Shown here: piece by piece, positions 13,776 through 20,890 of the stretch
Numbering within the stretch: the stretch's first letter is position 1
How the letters are laid out: every line of letters starts with the position of its first letter
Origin: Vicinamibacteria bacterium
GTDB lineage: Bacteria > Acidobacteriota > Vicinamibacteria > Fen-336 > JAGNNV01
NCBI GenBank assembly: GCA_019694155.1
Contig: JAIBCN010000117.1
Span: 1-49,312 of the forward strand
Reading direction: 5' to 3'
DNA length: 49,312 bases
Position numbers and translations under genes: made by a program
Notes under the pieces: model-generated
The model's input: the letters and a program-made list of their open reading frames with translations, nothing else
The model's database searches: none
Told to the model about the DNA's origin: nothing

Positions 13776-14848
13776 TAGACCATCGCGGTCTTGCGGACGG
13801 AATCGCGATTCGCGCGGAAGAACTTCACGATGACGTCGATGTACGCCTCCACCGGGGGGCAGGCGAGGCCCAGGGTCTGAAGGTCCGCCTTGGCCTGCGA
13901 GGCGTCGTACCGGCAGCGCTGGCCGAAGTACGCGATCGATTCGGGAATGAGGCCGAGCACTTTGCCCACGAAGGGCAGGGAGACCGCGGCGCGGACGAGC
14001 GAGAGGGGCAGCGGCACGAAGAGGTACGAACGCCCGAGGGCCTTTGCCATGATGCGGATGAGCGACCTCAGGTCGCGGCTGTCGGGGTCGGTGAGGTTGT
14101 AGGTCCGGCGCAGGCTCAGGGGCGAGGCGGAGAGCCGTGCGAGTCCTTCGATCACGTAGTCGACGGGGACGACGTTCAAGGTGGCGTCCCCCAGGGCGTC
14201 GAGGAAGACGAAGGGGATCTTCTCCATGGCCCCCATCACGGTGTAAGGGCCGTCGAACTTCGCGGTCTCGCCGGTCTTCGAGTCGCCCCAGACGATGCCG
14301 GGCCGGTACACGGTGAAGGGCAGGCCGCTCGCCACCACGTCCTTCTCCGATTCGAACTTGGTCGACTCGTAGTGGTTCTTGAAGGTCTGCCCGCGGTCGA
14401 GGTCGGTCTCCTTGAACACGCCCTCGAAGGTGCCCGACACGTACGCGGTGGAGACGTGATGGAACCGCGCGAAACCGGGCGCGGCCCTGGCGAAGGCGAC
14501 CATGTTCCTGGTGCCGATCACATTCACGCGATGCGCGAACTCCGCGGTGACCGCGAGGTCGTAGACCGCAGCCAGGTGGTACACCGAATCGAGGCGGGCG
14601 AGGATGGCGTCGCGCCGCGAGGCCTCGATGCCCAGACCCTCGAGGGTGATATCGCCCTCCACGAGGGTGGCGCGGTTCGCGGGAATGCCCAGGCGGGCGA
14701 GCTCGCCCTCGGCCTTGTCGCGGAACCGCGACTGCACGAGGCACTTGAACTCGGTCTTCGGGTGCCGCTCGAGGAGGCGCGGCAGCAGCCTTTCGCCGAG
14801 AAAGCCCGGGAACCCGGTGACAAGGGCGATGGGCGCGTCTTCAGTCAC
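13775..14848 (-). CDS. extended SDR, NAD(P)-dependent epimerase/reductase-like
   Basis: 357 residues from GTG 14848. The Rossmann motif TGFPGFLG is at 11-18, DxVYHLAAVYDL after strand 4, and the catalytic pair YESTK has Tyr160 and Lys164. The TGFPGFLG variant and the C-terminal half (VPVDYVIEGLARL, then YNLTDPDSRDLRSLIRIMAK) resemble the fatty acyl-CoA reductase/epimerase-like branch of extended SDRs rather than sugar-nucleotide epimerases. First gene of a leftward operon with two membrane proteins, whose overlaps (one and four bases) imply coupled translation. No Shine-Dalgarno sequence precedes it. The substrate, lipid or sugar, is open. Confidence 0.83.
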   Translation of the reverse strand: MTEDAPIALVTGFPGFLGERLLPRLLERHPKTEFKCLVQSRFRDKAEGELARLGIPANRATLVEGDITLEGLGIEASRRDAILARLDSVYHLAAVYDLAVTAEFAHRVNVIGTRNMVAFARAAPGFARFHHVSTAYVSGTFEGVFKETDLDRGQTFKNHYESTKFESEKDVVASGLPFTVYRPGIVWGDSKTGETAKFDGPYTVMGAMEKIPFVFLDALGDATLNVVPVDYVIEGLARLSASPLSLRRTYNLTDPDSRDLRSLIRIMAKALGRSYLFVPLPLSLVRAAVSLPFVGKVLGLIPESIAYFGQRCRYDASQAKADLQTLGLACPPVEAYIDVIVKFFRANRDSVRKTAMV

Positions 14849-14957
14849 GGGAGGAGTCTACAGAGGTTGCTTCGTCCGGCCCCTTCCATGCGGAGGGAGC
14901 CGCCACCGCCCGGCCGCAAGAAGGTAACCTTCTGGCGCTCCGAGGAGGGCAATCGAC

Positions 14958-15263
14958 ATGCTCAATGACTTCAAGGCGTTTCTCCAGCGCGGGAATGTGG
15001 TGGAGCTGGCGGTGGCGGTGGTGATCGGCGGGGCGTTCGGGAAGATCGTGACGTCGCTCGTGGATGACATGGTCATGCCCATCGTCGGGGTGATTCTGGG
15101 CGGCGTCAGCTTCAAGGACCTCGCCCTGAGGGTCGGCGAGTCCACCATCAGGTACGGCAACTTCATCCAGAGCGCGTTCGATTTCTTCGTGATCGCCGCG
15201 GTGGTGTTCGTGCTCGTCCGCGGCTACGAGAAGCTTCGCGGAGAGAAGGTCAAGACGAACTGA
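14958..15263 (+). CDS. mscL: large-conductance mechanosensitive channel MscL
   Basis: 101 residues from ATG 14958, with GAGGAGG about eight bases upstream. The N-terminal amphipathic helix and first membrane helix LNDFKAFLQRGNVVELAVAV, then VIGGAFGKIVTSLVDDMVMP, are unmistakable MscL, as is the second helix AFDFFVIAAVVFVLVRGYEK. The homopentameric pore opens under membrane tension and releases solutes during osmotic downshock. At 101 residues it lacks the C-terminal helical bundle of longer homologues (E. coli has 136). It ends RGEKVKTN, shortly after the second helix. Eight bases separate it from the next gene. Confidence 0.97.
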   Translation: MLNDFKAFLQRGNVVELAVAVVIGGAFGKIVTSLVDDMVMPIVGVILGGVSFKDLALRVGESTIRYGNFIQSAFDFFVIAAVVFVLVRGYEKLRGEKVKTN

Positions 15264-15271
15264 AGTTCCCG

Positions 15272-16963
15272 TTGACCAGACCGAGCGCCAAGGAGTGGAG
15301 CGCGGCCCTAGCCCTCTTCACTCTGCTGACCGTGGCCATGACCTGGCCCTTCGCCGCGCGCCTCCGCATCATCGACGCGGGCGACTCAGCGTATTTCACC
15401 TGGGCGGTGGGATGGCAGATCCACGCCATCAAGACCGACCCGGCCTCGCTGCCTCACGGCAACTTCTACGCCCCGAGCCGGTTCACGTTCTTCATGGACG
15501 AGCCGGTTCTCGGGACCGGCCTGCTGGTGCTGCCTCTCTCCTGGCTCACCGACGACGCCATCCTCCTATTCAACGTCGCGCGGCTGCTGACCTGGGTCCT
15601 CACCGGCCTCTTCACCTGGCGCCTGGCCCGGGATCTCGGCCTCGCGGGGCCGGCCGCCCTTGCCACCGGGGCCTTCTTCGCGTTCTCCCCGATCCGCGTC
15701 GACCAGGTCTCGCATCTCTCGACTCTCGGAACCCAGTGGATCCCGCTCGTCTACCTGTTCGCGCGACGGTTCTGTCTCGAGCCCACGGTGATGGATGCCG
15801 TGCGCACCGGCCTTTTCTTCGCCCTCTCGTTCCTGGCCTGCGGCTATCACGGCCTGTTCTTCGCGATCCTCCTGCCCCTTTCGCTCCTGCCGTTTCTCGC
15901 GACGCCGCGGTTCGGGCAGATCGTCTGGAAAGGCCTCGTCGCCGTGGGCGCCGCGGCCTTCTTCCTCTATCCGCTCTATGCCCTCAGCCGGGAAGCGCTC
16001 GGCCCGCTCGGCTTCGCGCGGTCCGGCGCCGACACGCTCAAGTACGCGGCTTCCCTCGAGACCTTCCTCGCCGCGAACCGGTGGAACCGCGCGTGGGGCG
16101 GGCTCACTGAGAATCTCCGGGGCGATCCGAGCAACCTCTTTCCCGGACTCGTCGTGGTGCTTCTCGCGGGGCTTGCGCTTGCCCGGATCCATGGCCGCAT
16201 CCCCGCGGCCGCCCGCCGCTTCGTGGTGACGCTCGCTGTGCTGGGCTTTGCGGCCGCGCTCCTGGCCCTCGGCCCCGAGATCCGCTGGCGGGGCGCCGTC
16301 CTTTCCCCCGGCCCCTTCGCCCTGCTTCGCGACCACGTGCCCGTGTTCTCGAACATCCGGGCCACGGGTCGCGCCGGCATCTTCGTGGCCTTCGCTCTCG
16401 CCCTGCTCGCGGGCGCAGCGCTTCAGCCCGTCAGGCGGCCGGCGGCGGCGTCGGGCCTCGCTCTCGTCTTGTTTCTTCTCGAGGCCCGGATCGCTCCCAT
16501 TCCCACGCCGTCGTGGACCAACGTGATCGACTCCAGCCGGCCGGCCCCGCGGGTCTACGCCTGGCTCCAGGAGCAGCCGAAGGGGACCATCGTGGCCGAG
16601 CTGCCCGCGCGCCCGGCGGGGGACTTCGGCCGGCCCGCGTTCCACGACAGCATCTACATGGTCTGGTCGACCCTGCACTGGCAGCCGCTGGTGAACGGCT
16701 TCGCGGGCGCCGAGACACCGCTCGTGCAGCGCTTCCGCGCCACCGCCCCGTCCTTCCCGGAGCCCGAGGCGCTCGATGTGCTCAAGGAGGCGGGGACGCG
16801 CTACGTGGTCGTTCACCTGCGCGGGTACGGGCCCAACCAGAGGGAACGGCTGGAGGCGCGGGTCGCGGAGATGGGGGGGCGGATCCGCGAGGTGGCGCGT
16901 TTCGTGAACGGCGACCGGGCGGAAGTCGATACCGACGTCGTCTACGAGCTCCTGGCCGGTTGA
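15272..16963 (+). CDS. GT-C-like polytopic membrane protein
   Basis: 563 residues from TTG 15272. After the first helix (ALFTLLTVAMTWPFAARL) comes DAGDSAYFTWAVGWQIHAIK, an external loop with an Asp and aromatic residues in the place of the GT-C catalytic acid, and later FYAPSRFTFFMDEPVLGTGL. About 10-11 helices extend to residue 395. The C-terminal 160 residues are soluble, ending in DVLKEAGTRYVVVHLRGYG, a pattern seen in many uncharacterised GT-C/PMT-like proteins. The enzymatic role is inferred. It follows mscL by eight bases and precedes selA by 40, so the three may be co-transcribed although functionally unrelated. Confidence 0.72.
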   Translation: MTRPSAKEWSAALALFTLLTVAMTWPFAARLRIIDAGDSAYFTWAVGWQIHAIKTDPASLPHGNFYAPSRFTFFMDEPVLGTGLLVLPLSWLTDDAILLFNVARLLTWVLTGLFTWRLARDLGLAGPAALATGAFFAFSPIRVDQVSHLSTLGTQWIPLVYLFARRFCLEPTVMDAVRTGLFFALSFLACGYHGLFFAILLPLSLLPFLATPRFGQIVWKGLVAVGAAAFFLYPLYALSREALGPLGFARSGADTLKYAASLETFLAANRWNRAWGGLTENLRGDPSNLFPGLVVVLLAGLALARIHGRIPAAARRFVVTLAVLGFAAALLALGPEIRWRGAVLSPGPFALLRDHVPVFSNIRATGRAGIFVAFALALLAGAALQPVRRPAAASGLALVLFLLEARIAPIPTPSWTNVIDSSRPAPRVYAWLQEQPKGTIVAELPARPAGDFGRPAFHDSIYMVWSTLHWQPLVNGFAGAETPLVQRFRATAPSFPEPEALDVLKEAGTRYVVVHLRGYGPNQRERLEARVAEMGGRIREVARFVNGDRAEVDTDVVYELLAG

Positions 16964-17003
16964 GCCGCGAGCCGCCTCGCGACACTAAGATCCAACACCT
17001 CGC

Positions 17004-18407
17004 ATGACGCCCCCCGAAGACCCGCGACGCCGCATTCCCCAGATCGCGAGGCTGCTCGACCGGGACGCGGTGAAGGCCGCGATCGCCGCGCGCGGCCGGG
17101 CGGTGGTGGAGCGGGCGATTCAGGCCCGGATCGCCGAACTGAGGCGACTGGCCGAGGGGAACGACAGCGCGGCCTTCGAACGGGCCCTGCAGACGCTCGA
17201 CGCGCGGATCGTCGAAGCGAGCGAGGAGGCCGCCGCGCACTCTCTGCGGCGCGTGATCAATGCAACCGGAGTGGTGGTCCACACGAACCTGGGACGCGCC
17301 CCGCTCTCGCCGGAGATCGCCGCCCATGTCGCGGCCGTCGCCTCGTCTTACTCGAACCTCGAGTACGACCTCGAGAAGGGCGACCGCGGCCATCGCGAGA
17401 CGCATGCCGAGGGCCGGCTGCAGGCCATGCTGAAGGCCGAAGCCTCGGTGGTCGTGAACAACAACGCGGCCGCCGTCCTCCTCGCGGTCAACACCTTCGC
17501 GGAGGGCCGCGAGGTTCTGGTGAGCCGCGGCGAGCTGGTGGAGATCGGCGGCTCTTTCCGCATCCCGGAGATCCTGAGGAAGGGCGGGGCCCGTCTCGTC
17601 GAGGTGGGCACCACCAACCGGACGCGAGTCGCGGACTTCGCGAACGCCATCACGCCTCAGACCGGTCTCATCCTGCGCGTGCATCCTTCGAACTTCCGCG
17701 TCGTGGGCTTCACGGAAAGCGCGGGACTCAAGGAGCTGGTGGACCTGGGGCGCCAGCGTTCGGTCACCGTGGTGGAGGATCTGGGGAGCGGTCTTCTCGC
17801 GCCCATGGCCCGGCCGCTGGATGGCGAGGCAACCATCGCGGAGAGCCTCGCCGCGGGCGTCGATGTGGTCACGGCGAGCGGGGACAAGCTTCTGGGCGGT
17901 CCGCAGGCCGGGCTTCTGGTGGGCCGGAAGAAGGCGGTGGATGCGCTGCGCCGCAATCCGCTCTATCGCGCGCTGCGCGTGGACAAGATGACCATCGCGG
18001 CTCTCGACTCGGTGCTGTCGCTTCACGAAGCGGGGCGGCGCGAGGAGCTTCCGGTGCCGCGGATGCTCGCCCTGCCGAAGGCGGCGATCCGGGCCCGCGT
18101 GGAGCGGCTGCGCGATCGACTGCTCGCCGCGGGCGGCGCGGGCATCGACATAAGGGACGTGGACTCCGCGGTCGGAGGGGGCGCCGCGCCCGACATCGTC
18201 CTGCCTTCCTGCGCGCTGGCGGTGACGCCTTCGCGCGAATCGGCGGAGTCGCTGGCGCGCCGGCTGCGTGAAGCCTCGCCCCCGATCATCGCGCGCATCG
18301 AGGACGACGTGGTCCTCTTCGATCTCCGCACCGTTCTCCATGGTGAGGACGAGGAGATCGAGCGGATTCTCCTGGGCGTTTGGAAAGGTGCCATCCCGAC
18401 ATCATGA
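17004..18407 (+). CDS. selA: L-seryl-tRNA(Sec) selenium transferase
   Basis: 467 residues from ATG 17004, full length for the family (about 460). A PLP fold-type I enzyme that converts seryl-tRNA(Sec) to selenocysteinyl-tRNA(Sec) with selenophosphate. Visible marks: the N-terminal tRNA-binding RRRIPQIARLLDRDAV, NATGVVVHTNLGRAPLS, VVNNNAAAVLLAVN, RGELVEIGGSFRIPEI, and the PLP lysine Lys295 in SGDKLLGGPQAG (the same number as the E. coli lysine). Its TGA stop overlaps the start of the M23 gene (ATGA). Its presence implies a selenocysteine pathway, but selB, selD and tRNA-Sec are not in the window. Confidence 0.96.
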   Translation: MTPPEDPRRRIPQIARLLDRDAVKAAIAARGRAVVERAIQARIAELRRLAEGNDSAAFERALQTLDARIVEASEEAAAHSLRRVINATGVVVHTNLGRAPLSPEIAAHVAAVASSYSNLEYDLEKGDRGHRETHAEGRLQAMLKAEASVVVNNNAAAVLLAVNTFAEGREVLVSRGELVEIGGSFRIPEILRKGGARLVEVGTTNRTRVADFANAITPQTGLILRVHPSNFRVVGFTESAGLKELVDLGRQRSVTVVEDLGSGLLAPMARPLDGEATIAESLAAGVDVVTASGDKLLGGPQAGLLVGRKKAVDALRRNPLYRALRVDKMTIAALDSVLSLHEAGRREELPVPRMLALPKAAIRARVERLRDRLLAAGGAGIDIRDVDSAVGGGAAPDIVLPSCALAVTPSRESAESLARRLREASPPIIARIEDDVVLFDLRTVLHGEDEEIERILLGVWKGAIPTS

Positions 18408-19348
18408 GTTTCAGTCGACGTGAGAGGGGGCTGATCATGGCCCTCGCCCTGGGAGTGATGGGCGCGCGCGCGGTCATGGCCCAGAACGCTCCGGTGGCCG
18501 CCGCGCCCCCGCTCATCACGAAGGGCTACGGCCGTGCCGCGATCGACATCCAGACCTCGCGCGCGAATCCGGGCGGGGTATTCGCGATCCTGGTCCGAGG
18601 GGCGCGGTGGGCCTCGGTGAACACGCTTCTCGACGGGCGCCGCGGCTCTCTTGCCATCGAAGAGGGGAAGCTCTTTGGTCTTGTTCCCCTGGCTCTCGAC
18701 ACCGAGCCCTCGGAACACAAGCTGAGTCTGTTCTTCCCGGGCAGCCGGGGACGCGGGGGCGCCACGAGCCTGATGGTCCCGGTGACGGGAGTGGCGAGGC
18801 CTTCAAGGCCGCGCACTCTGTCGCAGGATGCCCTGGCCGCGGCGGCGACGCAGACCGCCCTCGGCCACGGGCGCTTCCTGCTCGCGGCGATTCGCACGCG
18901 CGATCTCAAGGCGTATCACACGGGGCCGCTGCGTCCTCCGGTGGATGGGCCGATCGTGTTTCCCTTCGGCGGGGCGGAAGACTACGGAATGGAAATGGGC
19001 CCCGTGAAGGATGGGCTGATGGGCGAGCACCACCGCGGCGTCGATTACGACGTGCCCGCAGGGACGACGGTGAGAGCACCCGGTTCGGGGATCATTCTGC
19101 TCGCCCGGAGCCTGGTCTTCTCCGGCGAGACCGTGGTCATCGGCCATGGCCGCGGCCTGGTGAGCGTTCTCTCGCACCTCACCCACGTGAGCGTCCGCGA
19201 AGGGGATGTGGTGAACATCGGCACCGCGGTGGGGACGTCGGGAAAGAGCGGCATCGGCGCGCTCACTCCTCACCTGTGTTTCTCCGTCTACCTCCATTCC
19301 CTCAACGTGGACCCGGAGGCCCTGATGGACGCGAGCCTGTGGCCATAG
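18404..19348 (+). CDS. secreted M23 (LytM) peptidase with HxC in place of HxH
   Basis: 314 residues from ATG 18404, overlapping the selA stop by four bases. A signal peptide is present (GLIMALALGVMGARAVMAQ). The C-terminal domain is LytM-like: HRGVDYDVPAGTTVRAPGSG with His210 and Asp214 as zinc ligands, VVIGHGRGLVSVLSHLTHV with the conserved H-G-x-G and S-H-L, and REGDVVNIGTAVGTSGKSG. The last motif, normally P-H-L-H-F, reads TPHLCFSVY: His290 is kept, while the third zinc ligand is Cys292. Cys can bind zinc, so activity may persist, or the protein may be a non-catalytic regulator of cell-wall hydrolysis. Residues 30-180 are a beta-rich domain of unknown role. Confidence 0.85.
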   Translation: MSFSRRERGLIMALALGVMGARAVMAQNAPVAAAPPLITKGYGRAAIDIQTSRANPGGVFAILVRGARWASVNTLLDGRRGSLAIEEGKLFGLVPLALDTEPSEHKLSLFFPGSRGRGGATSLMVPVTGVARPSRPRTLSQDALAAAATQTALGHGRFLLAAIRTRDLKAYHTGPLRPPVDGPIVFPFGGAEDYGMEMGPVKDGLMGEHHRGVDYDVPAGTTVRAPGSGIILLARSLVFSGETVVIGHGRGLVSVLSHLTHVSVREGDVVNIGTAVGTSGKSGIGALTPHLCFSVYLHSLNVDPEALMDASLWP

Positions 19349-19395
19349 CCTGAGGCCGCCACCCGGGGGCACAAGCCTCACCGGGTCGCAAGGCT

Positions 19396-19609
19396 GTCCG
19401 CGACGCGGCCACCCAGGGTACGGTACGGCCAAAGCACCCGGGCGTTCCCTCACATCCGTGGGGCCCAGGTCGTTGTTTGATGATGGAGCGGAGCTGCCGC
19501 TCCGCTGTTCATTTAGAGGAGGCTTGGGCCCCACTGCGTTCGGGAACGGTGCTTTGGCCTTTGTATACGCAGTCCGCGCGTCATGGACCATGCGGCATGC
19601 GGTCGTGCT
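19396..19609. repeat. 214-bp tandem repeat, copy 1, with nested palindrome
   Basis: The unit starts GTCCGCGACGCGGCCACC. Within it, 19427-19559 is a nested palindrome: GGCCAAAGCACC pairs with GGTGCTTTGGCC (12/12), TTCCC with GGGAA, GTGGGGCCCA with TGGGCCCCAC (10/10), and the tip GGAGCGG with CCGCTCC. As RNA or extruded DNA it would form one long rod-like hairpin. Confidence 0.88.
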
Positions 19610-19823
19610 GTCCGCGACGCGGCCACCGTGGGTACGGTGCGGCCAAAGCACCCGGGCGTTCCCTCACATCCGTGGGGCCCAGGTCGTTCTTTGATGATGG
19701 AGCGGAGCTGCCGCTCCGCTGTTCATTCAGAGGAGCCTTGGGCCCCACTGCGTTCGGGAACGGTGCTTTGGCCTTTGCGCACGCGGTGTGCGCGTCACGG
19801 ACCATGCGATGTGAGGTCGGGCT
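19610..19823. repeat. 214-bp tandem repeat, copy 2
   Basis: Same length and layout as copy 1, with the palindrome at 19641-19773. The stem arms are unchanged, while differences fall mostly in the linker (19774-19823) and a few loop positions, for example TTTAGA to TTCAGA. Confidence 0.88.
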
Positions 19824-19877
19824 GTCCACGACGCGTCGTGCGGAGTACGGTGCGGCCAAAGCACCCGGGCGTTCTCC
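19824..19877. repeat. 214-bp tandem repeat, truncated copy 3
   Basis: Starts GTCCACGACGCG and keeps GCGGCCAAAGCACCCGGGCG, then diverges after about 54 bases, so only the left outer stem arm remains. Confidence 0.8.
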
Positions 19878-20205
19878 ATGTCAGAGGGCCTATGGCTGCT
19901 GAGAAACCCCACCGAGTGGCGCTCAGGGACTTTTGCAGCGTCCTGGGTCCCGGCTTTCGCCGGGGAGATGGAGGTGCCGCCCCGCGATTCCAAGATCGTC
20001 GCGGGCGGTTTCTCGATGCGGTACTTGGGCGGCCCAGAGATGGAGCGGGGCCGGGCGCTGGGATGGGTCGCTGGCGACGAGGCGTTGATCGCGAGTCGCA
20101 GAACGCGGTCAGTAACGTTCGCGATCATCGAGCCGAGTAAGGAGGCACACGATTCCATCGTTCTGGTACTCCAGTGCCGACGCACGAGGCGTCCGCGACG
20201 CGGCG

Positions 20206-20370
20206 AGCCCATCTCAGCGCTCGGCCCCGCGGGCCACATCTACCCGGCGAGATCGCTTTTGTGGCCCAGGGCCAGGCTCCGCGCCTGGCTGCCTCCCGTC
20301 GGCCTCCCCGCGACGACGATCCAGGTCTTTCCCAACGTCACGCCCCGGAATGTGATGGACTCGCAACGCC
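20206..20370. repeat. dispersed intergenic repeat copy
   Basis: Shares GAGCCCATCTCAG, GCTCGGCCC, GATCGCTT, GGCTGCCTCCCGT and CCAACGTCACG, in the same order, with 36467-36613. Confidence 0.65.
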
Positions 20371-20401
20371 GTATTGTTCCTTGCGCGGGCGGGGGCTTGG
20401 G

Positions 20402-20890
20402 TCAGCGCCTCTGTCGCAGGACCTCGTAGGCGGCGACGGCCACGGCGTTCGAGAGGTTCACGGATCGGACGGAGCCTGGCTGCTGGGGGAGGGAAACCAG
20501 GGAGTCGCGGTACCGGTCCCGTATCGCGCGGGTGAGACCGGTGCTTTCGCGGCCGAAGACGAGAACCGTGGGATTCCGGTACGACGCGTCCCAGTAGGAG
20601 CGCGTCGCCTCGGCGGAGAAGAAGACCGGTGCGCCGAGCTTCGGCAGTTCGGGCTCGATTGCTTCGAAGCTCTCCCACACCACGGGATTCACGGCCGGCC
20701 AGTAGTCGAGGCCGGCTCGCTTCACTCGCGCGTCGTCGAGAGAGAAGCCGAGCGGCTTCACGAGGTGGAGCTTCGCTCCGGTGGCGAGGCAGGTGCGGCC
20801 GACGTTTCCCGTGTTGAAGTGGATCTCCGGCTCGACGAGGACCACGTGCAGGGAAAAGCGGGAGAGGTCCTCCCCGGCCTTTGGCGTCAT
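20402..20890 (-). CDS. trmL: tRNA (cytidine/uridine-34-2'-O)-methyltransferase, TrmL
   Basis: 162 residues from ATG 20890, which overlaps the upstream stop by four bases. A SPOUT-class trefoil-knot methyltransferase that 2'-O-methylates the wobble base of certain tRNA-Leu. Marks: LVEPEIHFNTGNVGRTCLAT, LHLVKPLGFSLDDARVKRAG, LDYW, VFGRESTGL and the knot SVRSVNLSNAVAVAAYE, all in E. coli TrmL order and spacing. The length matches the family (about 157). Last gene of the dprE1-dprE2-membrane protein-trmL run; its link to that pathway is probably only transcriptional. Confidence 0.93.
   Translation of the reverse strand: MTPKAGEDLSRFSLHVVLVEPEIHFNTGNVGRTCLATGAKLHLVKPLGFSLDDARVKRAGLDYWPAVNPVVWESFEAIEPELPKLGAPVFFSAEATRSYWDASYRNPTVLVFGRESTGLTRAIRDRYRDSLVSLPQQPGSVRSVNLSNAVAVAAYEVLRQRR

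Larger units (their letters stand above)
19349..20401. other. gene-free stretch rich in repeats
   Basis: Between the M23 gene and trmL. It contains two full 214-bp tandem repeats and the start of a third (19396-19877), a CCGGCTTTCGCCGG palindrome (19950-19963) and a dispersed repeat (20206-20370). A 183-codon open frame at 19878-20429 reads across two of these repeats and into trmL antisense; I do not call it a gene. Confidence 0.6.

Noticed and set aside
13776..14744. Upstream extension of the large membrane protein frame (leftward)
   Set aside because: It is the shadow of the SDR gene in another frame. The translation is Arg/Pro/Gly-rich and the SDR has clear motifs.
14920..14932. Palindrome GAAGGTAACCTTC between the SDR and mscL as an operator
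   Set aside because: Only 13 bases, single clear occurrence, and no promoter could be aligned with it.
19878..20429. 183-codon rightward open frame
   Set aside because: It reads through a CCGGCTTTCGCCGG palindrome and a dispersed repeat and ends antisense within trmL. No ribosome binding site or recognisable domain.
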